Positions 27,175 to 36,984 of a DNA stretch of 64,000 nucleotides are shown here, one piece after another. The notes below the pieces were generated by a model. The model saw nothing but the letters and a program-made list of their open reading frames with translations, searched no databases and was not told where the DNA came from. Source of the DNA: Bacillus mycoides (GTDB lineage: Bacteria > Bacillota > Bacilli > Bacillales > Bacillaceae_G); the NCBI RefSeq assembly GCF_018742245.1, contig NZ_CP036132.1, positions 1,793,001 through 1,857,000 on the forward strand, in the 5' to 3' direction. Within the stretch, counting starts at the first letter, position 1. Every line of letters begins with the position of its first letter. The position numbers and the translations under genes were made by a program.

Positions 27175-27570
27175 ATGAAGAAATTATATAATGCAGCATT
27201 CATTTACTTAATTATTGGTTTATTATCAGGTGTATTTGCTAGAGAGTATACAAAAGCGCAAGGAATTAAAGGATCCACTATGTTGCAATTAGTGCATACA
27301 CACGTATTAGTGCTCGGCTTCGTATTCTTTTTGGTCGCTTTGGCTCTATTTAAAGTATTTAATGTCCGTGAAACAAAAAGTTTTCGTGCATGGTTTGTTG
27401 TGTATAACATAGGATTAATTTTTACAATCGCTACAATGGTATTTAGAGGTATTTTACAAGTAAACGGAACAGACTTTAACGGTTTAAGCCATATGGCTGG
27501 ATTAGCTCATGTCATTATAAGTGTCGGGCTTGTTTGGTTTATGATTTTGCTCAAAAAGTCTTTTAAATAG
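27175..27570 (+). CDS. DUF2871-type four-helix membrane protein
   Basis: This 131-residue protein has four membrane helices and His residues inside or beside helices 2 and 4 (QLVHTHVLVLGFVFF and GLSHMAGLAHVIISVG). Such paired histidines suggest haem or metal binding by analogy with cytochrome oxidase-like folds, but this is inference. AGGAGG lies 6 nt before the ATG at 27175; the open frame extends nine codons further up. It is followed by ccdC after 15 nt, so both are probably co-transcribed. Confidence 0.72.
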   Translation: MKKLYNAAFIYLIIGLLSGVFAREYTKAQGIKGSTMLQLVHTHVLVLGFVFFLVALALFKVFNVRETKSFRAWFVVYNIGLIFTIATMVFRGILQVNGTDFNGLSHMAGLAHVIISVGLVWFMILLKKSFK

Positions 27571-27585
27571 ATAGGGGTGGAGAGT

Positions 27586-28068
27586 ATGAGTTTAGCACTT
27601 TTATCAAGTATCGTAGCAGTTTGTATGGCCGTTGGAGTAATGTTTCTTCGATTTAAGTCAGCGAAAAAACCGGTAACGAAAAAGAAAATTATATTACCGC
27701 CAATCTTTATGAGTACTGGCGCATCGATGTACTTCTTACCAGAGTTTCGGTTAACATCGTTAGAAATAGTAGAGGCAATTAGTATAGGACTTATTTTCTC
27801 TATATTTCTTATTAAAACATCTAAGTTCGAAATAAAAGGTGAAGACATATATATGAAACCGTCAAAAGCGTTCATATTTATTTTAGTTGGATTATTAGCT
27901 GTACGAGTAGGACTTAAATCATATTTAAGTCAATCGATTGATTTAGCACAATTAAGCGGGATGTTTTTCTTACTTGCCTTTGCGATGATCGTATCGTGGA
28001 GAATTGCTATGTATCGCTCGTATACTAAATTAGAAAAGACAATAAAAAGAGCTGGAATTTCTATATAG
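27586..28068 (+). CDS. ccdC: CcdC-family membrane protein
   Basis: This 160-residue protein has four or five helices and belongs to the CcdC (DUF1453) family, encoded next to cytochrome c maturation genes in Bacillus. Family blocks are KKIILPPIFMSTGASMYFLP and the cytosolic-side loop FEIKGEDIYMKPSKAF. Its role in c-type cytochrome assembly is not essential in B. subtilis. GGGGTGGAGAG precedes the ATG at 27586. The upstream DUF2871 gene is in the same unit. Confidence 0.82.
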   Translation: MSLALLSSIVAVCMAVGVMFLRFKSAKKPVTKKKIILPPIFMSTGASMYFLPEFRLTSLEIVEAISIGLIFSIFLIKTSKFEIKGEDIYMKPSKAFIFILVGLLAVRVGLKSYLSQSIDLAQLSGMFFLLAFAMIVSWRIAMYRSYTKLEKTIKRAGISI

Positions 28069-28089
28069 GAAATCCAGCTTTTTTTATGT
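28048..28089 (+). terminator. Terminator overlapping the ccdC end
   Basis: AGCTGGAATTTC and GAAATCCAGCTTTTTTT form a stem that includes the last codons of ccdC. Confidence 0.85.
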
Positions 28090-28118
28090 TTTTTGAAATG
28101 TGGTCTTATGCGCGGAAC

Positions 28119-28349
28119 TCATTTACTAAATTTCAAACGTTCTTTAGCATCTTGTAATGCAACTGGTGTAACATTGATACCATTTGGATCAACAATTTTT
28201 GTGTTTAATAAAATGGAATCTAGGCTTCCGCGAAATGTTTTTGTATAATTTTGACGCAACATTTGTTGCTCTTGTTTTTCATCAACTGTTAATCCAGATG
28301 TTCTTTCTTTTTTTGCTAATTCGTTAATGCGGAATAAAATGTTTTGCAT
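28119..28349 (-). CDS. DUF896 family protein, YnzC-like
   Basis: This 76-residue cytosolic protein starts MQNILFRINELAKKERTSGL and contains EKQEQQMLRQNYTKTFRGS, the two-helix DUF896 fold, then a disordered-looking tail. B. subtilis YnzC lies in an SOS-regulated operon; no LexA box was recognised here. AGAGGTG lies before the ATG. It is a single-gene unit between convergent ccdC and divergent pepP. Confidence 0.85.
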   Translation of the reverse strand: MQNILFRINELAKKERTSGLTVDEKQEQQMLRQNYTKTFRGSLDSILLNTKIVDPNGINVTPVALQDAKERLKFSK

Positions 28350-28535
28350 TTGTTTTCACCTCTATTTAATTTTAATTAGTTACTTACTAATTTATAGTTA
28401 TTTTAACGCGTAATTTTTATTATGTCAACATCATCTAAAAAGGTTAATAATTGACGAAAAATTATAACAATAATAAAATGAATAACAGAGGATAATTAGT
28501 TTGAAAAACATACATAGAACGCTAGGGGGATTATT

Positions 28536-29819
28536 ATGAAGTCAACATTTTTTGCTCAAAATAGAGAAAGATTAGTGAAAACATTACCAGATGAATCAAT
28601 TGCTATTTTATTTGCTGGACAGGCACCTCATATGTCAGCTGATGCACATTATAAATTTGTGCCGAATCGTAATTTTTACTACTTAACGGGAATCGATGAG
28701 CCGAATGTTATTTTCATGTTAAAAAAGTTTGGAAATAGTGTAGAAGAGACTCTTTTCATTGAAAAATCAGATCCAGTACTTGAAAAGTGGGTTGGAAAAA
28801 CAGTTTCTAAAGAAGAAGCAGAGAAATTATCAGGTATAAAGAAAGTGGTGTATTTAGATAGCTTTGAAAAGACGATGACGAATACACTTTTCGCAGAAAA
28901 TGTGAAACACGTGAATTTAGACTTGGAACTTCGTGAGTGGAACGGTACTGAGACGAAAACATTAGCGTTTGCTAAACATGTAAGAGAACAGTACCCGCAC
29001 ATAACAATTGGGAATGTATACCCAAACATTTGTGAATTACGAGTGTTTAAAACAGAGGAAGAAATTGAAATCATTAAAGAAGCGATAGCTGTTACTAAAG
29101 AGGGCATTTATAACGTGCTGAAGCATGCAAAAGCAGATGTGATGGAATATGAATTAGAAGCTCATTTTGATTTTACGCTTAAATCATCTGGAATTAAACA
29201 TCATGCGTTTAATACAATTTTGGCGAGCGGTAAAAATGCTACAGTCCTTCATTATGAAGATAATGATGCACAAATTCAAAATGGTGATTTAGTACTGCTC
29301 GATTTAGGTGCTCAAAAAGATTACTACAACGCTGATATTAGTTACACATTCCCAGCTAGTGGAACATTCTCTAGTCGCCAAAAACAAATATATAATATCG
29401 TGTTAAAAGCATTGAAAGAAACAACTGAACTTATTAAGCCAGGATTAAAGTTTGCTGCATTAAATGAGCATACAAAAAAAGTACTGGCAGAAGAGTGTAA
29501 AGCTATTGGTTTAATTCAAGAAGATGAGGAACTATCTAAATATTATTATCACGGCGTGAGTCATTTCCTAGGTTTAGATACTCACGATGTAGGAACATAC
29601 AAAGAGAGAGTATTAGAAGAAGGTATGGTTATTACGATTGAACCAGGTTTATATATTGAAGAAGAATCAATTGGGATTCGTATTGAAGATGATATTCTTG
29701 TAACAAAAGATGGGTTTGAAAACTTGTCAAAAGATATCGTTAGATCAGTTGAAGAGATTGAAGAGTTTATGAGTGAAAATAATGTAAATGTAAAAGAAGA
29801 TGAAGTTGTTACGAAATAA
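28536..29819 (+). CDS. Xaa-Pro aminopeptidase (M24B)
   Basis: This 427-residue metallo-aminopeptidase removes N-terminal residues preceding proline. The N-terminal creatinase-like domain has NRNFYYLTGIDEP. The C-terminal pita-bread domain carries the five metal ligands: Asp in VLLDLGAQ, Asp in YNADISYTFP, His in GVSHFLGLDTHD, Glu in TIEPGLYI and Glu in IRIEDDIL. Mn is the usual metal. GGGGG lies before the ATG. It is monocistronic with a terminator at 29826. Confidence 0.92.
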   Translation: MKSTFFAQNRERLVKTLPDESIAILFAGQAPHMSADAHYKFVPNRNFYYLTGIDEPNVIFMLKKFGNSVEETLFIEKSDPVLEKWVGKTVSKEEAEKLSGIKKVVYLDSFEKTMTNTLFAENVKHVNLDLELREWNGTETKTLAFAKHVREQYPHITIGNVYPNICELRVFKTEEEIEIIKEAIAVTKEGIYNVLKHAKADVMEYELEAHFDFTLKSSGIKHHAFNTILASGKNATVLHYEDNDAQIQNGDLVLLDLGAQKDYYNADISYTFPASGTFSSRQKQIYNIVLKALKETTELIKPGLKFAALNEHTKKVLAEECKAIGLIQEDEELSKYYYHGVSHFLGLDTHDVGTYKERVLEEGMVITIEPGLYIEEESIGIRIEDDILVTKDGFENLSKDIVRSVEEIEEFMSENNVNVKEDEVVTK

Positions 29820-29825
29820 TAATTA

Positions 29826-29858
29826 GAAGAGGCGCTCAATTTTGGGCGCCTTTTTATT
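29826..29858 (+). terminator. Terminator after pepP-like gene
   Basis: AGGCGCTCAA-tttt-GGGCGCCTTTTTATTTT forms a stem with a T tract. Confidence 0.85.
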
Positions 29859-29937
29859 TTGCTCATTTTATATCTCCATATTTTCTTGAAAATTGTCTTC
29901 TATAATAATCTTGAAAAAGAAAAAGGAGGGATTTACC

Positions 29938-31530
29938 ATGAAGAGATTTGTATTAACAGCAGTTACAGTCTCCGTAATATCTTTAATTGCTGCATGTTCT
30001 GCGACCACAAATACAACAAATGATCATAAAAATATGAACGACAAAACAACAACACAGACTGAAACGGCTACAAAACCATTGAAAGTTGTAAAAGGGCCAG
30101 CAGTTACTTTAGTAGCGAAAGAAGAAAAACAAAAGCTAAGTAGCGGTGTTATTGTTCCAGTCTGGACATTTAATGGTTCATCTCCTGGTCCAGAAATCAG
30201 GGTGAAAAAAGGTGAAAAGGTTAAAGTGACATTAAAAAATGAATTATCTGCACCAGTATCTATTCATTGGCATGGATATCCTGTCCCAAATAACATGGAT
30301 GGAATTCCGGGTGTGACACAAGATGCGGTTGAATCTGGAAAAAGTTTCACCTATGAATTTGAAGCGAACGTACCAGGAACGTATTGGTATCATTCACATC
30401 AAGATTCTGTAAATCAACTAGATAGAGGTTTGTATGGTGCTCTTATTGTAGAGGATACAAATGAAAAGTATGATAAAGATTACACATTAATGTTAGATGA
30501 ATGGGTAACAGATAAAGAAGAAATTAATAAGCAGTTAAAAGAAATGACAAAAGGGCAAACAGAAAAAGTAGATGGTAATAAATCTAAGGATAATGAAAAT
30601 ACGAAAAAGAATGATGATATGAAAGGCATGGATCATGGAAATATGAAGATGGAAGGTCATGATATGAGTATGTATGACTTATTCACAATCAATGGTAAAA
30701 GCGGAGATTTAGTAGAGACATTAAAAGTGGATAAGGGCGATAAAGTTCGTCTTCGATTCGTTAATGCTGGTTATCTATCACATGATATACACGTTCACGG
30801 TCATGATATAAAAGTAATTGCGACAGATGGCCAACCAATAAATGATCCAAAAGTTATAAAGGATAAAGTAATTTCAATAGCACCGGGTGAACGGTATGAT
30901 ATTGAATTTACTGCTAATAATCCTGGGAAATGGTATGTTGAAGACCATTCAGAAAATAAAGGTGCAAAAGGAATGAAAGCTGTTATTGAATATGATGGTA
31001 GCAAAGAGATGAAAGATAAAGCAGATGAAAAAGAAAATTTACCGAAATTAGATATGACGAAATATGGTGCTAAAAAATTAGGTAGTTTCACGTCAAATCA
31101 ACAGTATACTGCCACATATAATATGGACTTGAATACGCAAATGAATGGAAATGAAATGGTATATACAATTAACGGAAAGGTATTCCCAGATATTGACCCA
31201 ATTCCAGTGAAAAAGGGTGACTTAGTAAAAGTAAAATTAGTAAATCGCTCTAAAGCGGACGATCATCCGATGCATTTACACGGCCATTTCTTCCAAGTGT
31301 TAAGTAAAGATGGAAAACCGATAGAAGGTTCTCCAATTGTTAAAGACACTTTGAACTTAAAACCAGGAGAAGAATATGAAGTAGCCTTTGTAGCAGACAA
31401 TCCGGGTGAATGGATGTTCCACTGTCATGATTTACACCATGCTTCAGCAGGAATGGTAACAGAAGTGAAATATACAGATTACAAATCTGATTATGTTCCA
31501 AACCCTAACATTCCTAATCAGCCAGAATAA
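29938..31530 (+). CDS. Multicopper oxidase lipoprotein
   Basis: This 530-residue exported copper oxidase is anchored as a lipoprotein (LIAAC lipobox). Three cupredoxin domains provide the copper sites: HWHGYPVP, YWYHSHQDS, DHPMHLHGHFFQVL and WMFHCHDLHHASAGM; the His-Cys-His motif forms the T1/T3 sites. A Met/His-rich insert at about 220-245 (MKGMDHGNMKMEGHDMSMYD) resembles the copper-binding loop of CueO-like cuprous oxidases. Oxidation of Cu(I) or Mn(II) is likely. The start at 29938 has AAAGGAGGG upstream. A convergent His-tailed membrane protein follows. Confidence 0.92.
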   Translation: MKRFVLTAVTVSVISLIAACSATTNTTNDHKNMNDKTTTQTETATKPLKVVKGPAVTLVAKEEKQKLSSGVIVPVWTFNGSSPGPEIRVKKGEKVKVTLKNELSAPVSIHWHGYPVPNNMDGIPGVTQDAVESGKSFTYEFEANVPGTYWYHSHQDSVNQLDRGLYGALIVEDTNEKYDKDYTLMLDEWVTDKEEINKQLKEMTKGQTEKVDGNKSKDNENTKKNDDMKGMDHGNMKMEGHDMSMYDLFTINGKSGDLVETLKVDKGDKVRLRFVNAGYLSHDIHVHGHDIKVIATDGQPINDPKVIKDKVISIAPGERYDIEFTANNPGKWYVEDHSENKGAKGMKAVIEYDGSKEMKDKADEKENLPKLDMTKYGAKKLGSFTSNQQYTATYNMDLNTQMNGNEMVYTINGKVFPDIDPIPVKKGDLVKVKLVNRSKADDHPMHLHGHFFQVLSKDGKPIEGSPIVKDTLNLKPGEEYEVAFVADNPGEWMFHCHDLHHASAGMVTEVKYTDYKSDYVPNPNIPNQPE

Positions 31531-31533
31531 TAT

Positions 31534-31570
31534 GAAGCAGTTATCCTATGGATAGCTGCTTATTCATTTT
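31534..31570. terminator. Terminator, multicopper oxidase
   Basis: AGCAGTTATCC-tat-GGATAGCTGCT is a near-perfect stem, followed by TTATTCATTTT. Confidence 0.7.
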
Positions 31571-31581
31571 CGTTGCAAGTG

Positions 31582-32130
31582 TTAATGCATATGTTGATCG
31601 TGCCCGGATGAAGATGGGGGAGTATGATCTGGAAATGTCACGAATACAGTAAGAACAATTACTACGCTAATGGAAAGTACTAATAAAAACCGGCGGTGGA
31701 TATAAGTAGAAAAGGTTTCTGATAAAAGCTGAATCATACATGACATAGTTATCGTTATAGTAAGTAAAAGACTAATAAACAGAATACTATGTGCTTGTTG
31801 AGCGTTTAACATTTCTGTAATCATAGCTCCCATCATACTTGCCATTAAACTAGAGAACATTCCTTCTAAGGCAGTGTACAGGTGAAAACGTAGACCGACT
31901 AAAAAACCGATACAACCACTAATCAAAATAGCAAGCAAAGTAGAATATAGTAATTCTCCTTTAAAGAGAATACCTAAATAAAAACCGATACTTAAACCGA
32001 TACTCATACTAAAAGACATAATAAATACCATATACTCCATTAGGGTACCCTTACGTTTAGAAATATATGATGTGATAATAATCGAGATACAACAAAGTGT
32101 TAAGGCAGTTAACGTATAAGCAAACATCAT
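31582..32130 (-). CDS. Five-helix membrane protein with His-rich C-terminus
   Basis: This 182-residue polytopic protein has helices at about 2-22, 30-52, 58-78, 85-112 and 145-165, Met-rich stretches (SLMASMMGAMITEML, MSFSMSIGLSIGF) and the tail SGHDQHMH. Met clusters and a His tail suggest copper contact, in keeping with the convergent multicopper oxidase gene. I cannot name the family. AGGGAGG is placed for the ATG at 32130, although the frame opens seven codons earlier. Confidence 0.65.
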   Translation of the reverse strand: MMFAYTLTALTLCCISIIITSYISKRKGTLMEYMVFIMSFSMSIGLSIGFYLGILFKGELLYSTLLAILISGCIGFLVGLRFHLYTALEGMFSSLMASMMGAMITEMLNAQQAHSILFISLLLTITITMSCMIQLLSETFSTYIHRRFLLVLSISVVIVLTVFVTFPDHTPPSSSGHDQHMH

Positions 32131-32566
32131 GATACCTCCCTGTCCTATCATTCACTTCATCATATGTTCAAATGGAGAGTACTTATGCTAATATATATCT
32201 GCAAATTATCTGCACAATTTAAAAAAGGTAAGTTCAATATAATTTTTAAATAATGATGGTTATCTTAGTAGACGATGCTTCATAAGGAATTGTTGTATTT
32301 TAAATTTTATAGAATATATGAAAGCAAATAGTGGTGAATGGAAAGGACGCTCGATGTTGGGGTGTTTTTTTTTGTTTGTGAGCATGGGAAAGAAAGTGTT
32401 ATATAATGAGTTTCTATTGTGAACACATAAAGAATAAGCGTATAATATTATAGGTCTCCCATTTGTGAGACAAACCGCGAATGATAAATAAGATTGTTGT
32501 ATTATCATCGCTTCTAAACATATAGACAATGAAAGTAACACTGGAATACAGATAGGGAGTTATAAA
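32131..32566. other. Intergenic, divergent promoters
   Basis: I see no gene, RNA motif or clear repeat in this 436-nt AT-rich stretch between divergent genes. A nine-T run at 32368-32376 is the only simple-sequence feature. Confidence 0.4.
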
Positions 32567-34711
32567 ATGAAATTAATTATTGCCGAGAAACCAGATCAAG
32601 GTTTGGCTCTTGTTTCACAGTTTAAATATCGCCGGAAAGATGGGTATTTAGAAGTAGAAGCAAATGAGTTATTTCCAAATGGAGCGTACTGTACATGGGC
32701 AATTGGTCATTTGACGCAGTTATGTAATCCAGAACATTATCACGCAGAGTGGAAAAAATGGTCATTAAATACATTACCGATGATTCCAGAGCGTTTTCAG
32801 TTTGAGGTAACAAAGTCAAAGTATAAGCAATTTAACGTTGTGAAACAGCTGTTACATAATCCTCAGGTAACAGAAATTATTCACGCGGGCGATGCTGGGC
32901 GTGAAGGGGAACTGATCGTACGAAACATTATTAATCTTTGCAACGTGCAAAAGCCAATGAAGCGTCTTTGGATTTCATCTTTGACGAAACAAGCTATTTA
33001 TCAAGGATTTAAAAACTTACTAGATGAAGCAGATACGATTAATACGTATTACGAAGCATATACAAGATCTTGCGCTGACTGGGTCGTTGGTATGAATGCA
33101 TCGCGTGTCTTTAGCATTTTGCTAAAGAAAAAGGGAATGAACGATGTATTTTCCGCTGGTCGTGTACAAACGCCAACATTAGCACTCATTGTAAAGCGTG
33201 AAAAAGAAATAGAGAACTTTAAGTCAGAGCCGTTTTGGGAAGTGTTCGCAACCTTTAATATAGAAGGAAAGAAGTATGAGGGGAAATGGGAGAAAGATAA
33301 TGAGTCCCGCTTAAATGATCCTGATTTGGCAAATAAAATTGCAGCGTTTTGTCAAAACAAACCGGCTGTAGTAAAAGAAATGAAAACGGAGCGTAAAGAG
33401 TTTCAGCCGCCGTTTTTATTTAATTTATCAGCGCTGCAAGCGACAGCGAATAAAGCCTTTAAATTTTCACCAAAAAAGACACTTGATATAACACAAGCAC
33501 TATATCAAAAAGGGATTGTCTCTTACCCTCGTTCGGATTCTAACTATGTTACACAAGGAGAGGCAGCGACGTTCCCTGATATTTTACAGAAATTAAGTCA
33601 GTTTGATGAATATAAAGGTTTATTACCAGCACCAATTGAATCGATTATGAACAATAAGCGTTATGTGAATGAAAAGAAAGTTACAGATCACTATGCAATT
33701 ATACCGACAGAGCAAGTTACAAATCCAAGCAAACTATCAGGTGATGAGAAGAAAATTTACGATATGATCGTAAGAAGACTTATTGCGGCGCATTATGAAG
33801 TAGCAATCTTTGATTACACAACGATTACAACTCTTGTAGACGAACGTGCTGAGTTCATTTCGAAAGGAAAACAGCAAATTCAAGAAGGTTGGCGTAAAGT
33901 TATTTTCCAAGACGATAAAGATGACGAAACGATTCTTCCAATTGTAGCTGAAGGTGAACAAGGAAAAGTTGTAAAGGTGAAAGTGAAAGAAGGAAAAACA
34001 CAGCCACCGAAGCGTTATACAGAAGGACAACTTATTACGTTAATGAAAACGGCCGGTAAGTATTTAGAGAATGAAGAGCTTGAGAAAGTATTGAAGAAAA
34101 CAGAAGGTTTAGGCACAGAGGCAACTCGTGCTGGTATTATTACAATGCTGAAAGACCGTAAATATATAGATGTACAGAAAAACCAAGTGTATGCGACCGA
34201 TAAGGGAAAAGTATTAATTACAGCAATCGGCGACAAAATACTAGCTTCACCGGAAATGACTGCAAAATGGGAGCAGCGTCTTGCAGAAATCGGAGAAGGT
34301 ACAGCTTCACCAGCTACATTTATGGAACAAACGAAAAAGCTATCAGCTAAAATTATTGAAGATGCAGTGGAAATGTCGGAGAAATGGGATTTCACTGGAT
34401 TACATGTTGAATCGATTGAGCGAAAAGGATCGAAATTTACAACAGGTAAAAAGGTCGGGAACTGTAAAAAATGCGATGGCGATGTTATTGATAAGTCGAC
34501 GTTTTACGGTTGTTCTAACTACAATACAACACAATGTGACTTTACCATCTCGAAGAAGATTTTAAGCAAAGCTATTTCGCAAAAAAACATGACGAAACTA
34601 TTAAAAGGTGAAAAGACCGATTTAATTAAAGGCTTTAAAAAAGGCGAGAAAACGTTTGATGCGAAGTTAGAGTGGAAAGATAATAAGATTAATTTTGTGT
34701 TTGAGAATTAA
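32567..34711 (+). CDS. topB: DNA topoisomerase III (type IA)
   Basis: This 714-residue type IA topoisomerase relaxes and decatenates DNA through a transient 5'-phosphotyrosine link. It has an N-terminal TOPRIM (LIIAEKPDQGLAL, HAGDAGREGELIVRNI), the active tyrosine at about residue 320 in GIVSYPRSDSNY, the conserved GRVQTPTLALIVKRE, and a C-terminal zinc-ribbon-like CKKCDGDVIDKSTFYGCSNY. The length matches Bacillus TopB. The ATG has GGGAG upstream. Its 3' flank is duplicated 2.36 kb downstream. Confidence 0.95.
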   Translation: MKLIIAEKPDQGLALVSQFKYRRKDGYLEVEANELFPNGAYCTWAIGHLTQLCNPEHYHAEWKKWSLNTLPMIPERFQFEVTKSKYKQFNVVKQLLHNPQVTEIIHAGDAGREGELIVRNIINLCNVQKPMKRLWISSLTKQAIYQGFKNLLDEADTINTYYEAYTRSCADWVVGMNASRVFSILLKKKGMNDVFSAGRVQTPTLALIVKREKEIENFKSEPFWEVFATFNIEGKKYEGKWEKDNESRLNDPDLANKIAAFCQNKPAVVKEMKTERKEFQPPFLFNLSALQATANKAFKFSPKKTLDITQALYQKGIVSYPRSDSNYVTQGEAATFPDILQKLSQFDEYKGLLPAPIESIMNNKRYVNEKKVTDHYAIIPTEQVTNPSKLSGDEKKIYDMIVRRLIAAHYEVAIFDYTTITTLVDERAEFISKGKQQIQEGWRKVIFQDDKDDETILPIVAEGEQGKVVKVKVKEGKTQPPKRYTEGQLITLMKTAGKYLENEELEKVLKKTEGLGTEATRAGIITMLKDRKYIDVQKNQVYATDKGKVLITAIGDKILASPEMTAKWEQRLAEIGEGTASPATFMEQTKKLSAKIIEDAVEMSEKWDFTGLHVESIERKGSKFTTGKKVGNCKKCDGDVIDKSTFYGCSNYNTTQCDFTISKKILSKAISQKNMTKLLKGEKTDLIKGFKKGEKTFDAKLEWKDNKINFVFEN

Positions 34712-34895
34712 GTGGTTTTAACATATAAAAAAGCTCTTTCACGAGTAAAAGTTTCTGTAACAGGTTAGGTTTGAAAAAATTATTGATAGAAAAGAAAAAG
34801 CATGACAATTTTAAGTCATGCTTTTTTTATTTTATAATTACAGAGTTTTGTATACTAGCACTAAAATTTATTTAAATTAATTGTTTGAAAAGATG
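34709..34895 (+). repeat. topB 3'-flank direct repeat, copy A
   Basis: Starting with the topB stop codon, this segment matches 37069-37242 at roughly 90 percent by eye with small indels. Shared strings include AACATATAAAAAAGCTCTTT, AAGCATGACAATTTTAAGTC and ATTACAGAGTTTTGTATACT. It includes the topB terminator (AAGCATGAC/GTCATGCTT, 34795-34830). The two copies bracket the YczE/LysR pair. Confidence 0.88.
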
Positions 34896-35180
34896 GTATG
34901 AAATAGGGTTAAGTAGCAATAAAGTTATTTAATTTACAATAAAGTCTTTTAAAATATAAAAAAGGTGTTTAAAGATCCTGCTTTAACTAAACGGCAGGTT
35001 AGTTTTAATACAATGTTTGTTTTATCATTTAACCAAAGTGATAGAAGGTCAAAGAAAAGGCAGTAATAAAGAAATGCCATTCCTAATGTGGACTGGCACT
35101 TGGTAAGATGCAAAATTCATTATTTGATTTCGGCTGAGGAATTTGATTCATCTATTTTTCCTGTACTTTATTATGATTCC
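34896..35180. other. Intergenic with small hairpin motif, copy 2
   Basis: AACTAAACGGCAGGTTAGTT at 34985-35004 is a perfect 6-bp-arm hairpin related to 19811-19836. Otherwise no gene is seen; the DNA resembles decayed sequence at an insertion boundary. Confidence 0.45.
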
Positions 35181-35849
35181 TTAGGCAGCCTTCTCTGTTT
35201 TAAATACCCATTGTTGGAGAGTTGGTTGATAATACGGTATCATCCACCCTAAAATTTTGCCGATAAAATAGGCGGCAATTAGTGTGCCGATTCCGATTGA
35301 GCCTAATGATTGAATGAAAACTATACAGATTGCACCAGCCACACAAATGTTTATTAAATCGCTCAAAATTTTTGCTTTACCGAATTTTAAATTGAATTTT
35401 TCACTAATTGCATAAGTTAACGCATCATACGGCATTAATGGCAGTTTCGCTGTTGTATAGCCCATTAAACCGACCGCTATAACAAATAAACTAACAATCA
35501 AATATACACTTCGAGCAAGGAGAGTTTCAGGTGCAGGGAAAAGTTGTACAAGGAAGAGTGTTGCATCCATGAAAAACCCAAATAAAAACGAAATAATGAA
35601 TTGACTCACAAATTCATTTAACTCCATGCGTTTACTTAATATCACTTGAATAATAATGTATAAAACATTTGCAAGCGCCATTGTCACACCAACCGATAAA
35701 CCAATCGTTAGCGTACTTGCATATGCTAATGATGACACAGGCGATACACCAAATCCTGCTTGAATCGACATGCTAATGCCAATCGACATAAAAAATAACC
35801 CGAGCACGTATAAGATGATGCGCTTCAAGGTTCTGTTCCAATGATTCAT
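35181..35849 (-). CDS. YczE/YyaS-family membrane protein
   Basis: This 222-residue integral membrane protein has five or six helices. The opening GLFFMSIGISMSIQAGFGVS, PVSSLAYA and the central LMGYTTAKLPLMPYDALTYA are characteristic of the YczE/YyaS (YitT-like) family. Function is undefined; one Bacillus member influences Sfp-dependent peptide synthesis. The ATG at 35849 is chosen over a GTG four codons upstream. It is divergent from a LysR gene with which it shares a 138-nt promoter region, so that regulator probably controls it. Confidence 0.8.
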   Translation of the reverse strand: MNHWNRTLKRIILYVLGLFFMSIGISMSIQAGFGVSPVSSLAYASTLTIGLSVGVTMALANVLYIIIQVILSKRMELNEFVSQFIISFLFGFFMDATLFLVQLFPAPETLLARSVYLIVSLFVIAVGLMGYTTAKLPLMPYDALTYAISEKFNLKFGKAKILSDLINICVAGAICIVFIQSLGSIGIGTLIAAYFIGKILGWMIPYYQPTLQQWVFKTEKAA

Positions 35850-35941
35850 AGTATCTCTCACTTTCTAGTTAATATTATCAATATAAAGACTATAGCTATA
35901 GAATTAAATATAACGTCAAATTCGACATATGAAAAATATAT

Positions 35942-35961
35942 ATATGATAAACTAATCATAT
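35942..35961. promoter_or_regulatory. Candidate LysR operator between yczE and lysR
   Basis: ATATGAT-aaacta-ATCATAT is a perfect 7-bp inverted repeat in the divergent promoter region, 27 nt before the lysR start. Dyads with a T-N11-A core are typical of LysR-type regulators. Confidence 0.5.
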
Positions 35962-35987
35962 CAAAAAACATATGACGGAGAGATACA

Positions 35988-36863
35988 ATGGATTTCAGGC
36001 AATTATATTACTTTAAAGAAATTGTGAAACAAGGAAGCATTTCTAAAGCAGCAGAAGTGCTCCATATCGCGCAGCCCCCACTTAGCCAATTATTAAAAAA
36101 GCTTGAAACTGATCTTGGCACAACTTTAATTCATCGATATCGTCAAAAATGGGAGCTTACAGCAACAGGTGAAATACTATACCAATATGCCAATCAAATG
36201 TTAATACAAATTCAAGATGTAAAGCAGCAAATTCAAGAAATTGAACAAGGTATAGGAGGAACAGTAAGTATCGGTGTATCATCTGCATGTTCGAATATGC
36301 TCATTGACTATGTTAGTACGTTTAGAACACAATACCCTAATGTTAAAATAAACATAGTAACGGGAAATTCAGAAGAATTATTAAAAAGACTAGAACAAAG
36401 AGAAATTGATGTTGCCTTACTTTTAAGATTGGGCAATAGTGAACAATATGAGATGAAAATATTAAAAAAACAACCAACCGCTGTGATTATTCCATCAAGT
36501 TGGGCAACATCGTTTTCATCACAGCATGTGACGATTGAACAGATTGCCCAGTTCCCATTCATTATGCTAGGAGCAATGGAAGGACTCTCCTTCAATGAAG
36601 ACCTTTTCAAAGTGTTTGATGAACATCAAGTCAAGCCAAATATCATTATCGAGTGTAAAGATATAAGGATGGTTGTAGCACTTGTTAGTAGAGGACTAGG
36701 ATTATCCGTTATTCCAAGAATGGATTACACATCATCATTTTTAGAACATACAACGCTTTTTGAATTGAAACAATTTGATTTTCATTTAGAGCCTGTAATA
36801 GTAAAGTTAAAAGACCAAAGAATTTCCAAAGTAGCATCTCAATTTTGGGAAATGGTTGATTAG
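35988..36863 (+). CDS. LysR-family transcriptional regulator
   Basis: This 291-residue regulator has the N-terminal winged helix (LYYFKEIVKQGSISKAAEVL, HIAQPPLSQLLKKLE) and a periplasmic-binding-like effector domain starting about residue 90 (GGTVSIGVSSACSNML). It is divergent from the YczE-like gene, the standard LysR-target arrangement. Effector unknown. GGAGAG lies 5 nt before the ATG. The pair lies between two copies of the topB 3' flank, indicating insertion as a unit. Confidence 0.88.
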   Translation: MDFRQLYYFKEIVKQGSISKAAEVLHIAQPPLSQLLKKLETDLGTTLIHRYRQKWELTATGEILYQYANQMLIQIQDVKQQIQEIEQGIGGTVSIGVSSACSNMLIDYVSTFRTQYPNVKINIVTGNSEELLKRLEQREIDVALLLRLGNSEQYEMKILKKQPTAVIIPSSWATSFSSQHVTIEQIAQFPFIMLGAMEGLSFNEDLFKVFDEHQVKPNIIIECKDIRMVVALVSRGLGLSVIPRMDYTSSFLEHTTLFELKQFDFHLEPVIVKLKDQRISKVASQFWEMVD

Positions 36864-36984
36864 GAGATATGAACAAAGCAAAAATAGCCTTCAATCAAGT
36901 AATATAGACATCTTACGAAAAATTGAGCCGGGATAAAAAAATTCTTTACTTGAGGAAATTTCAAAACTGACTGTAGCTATATAA

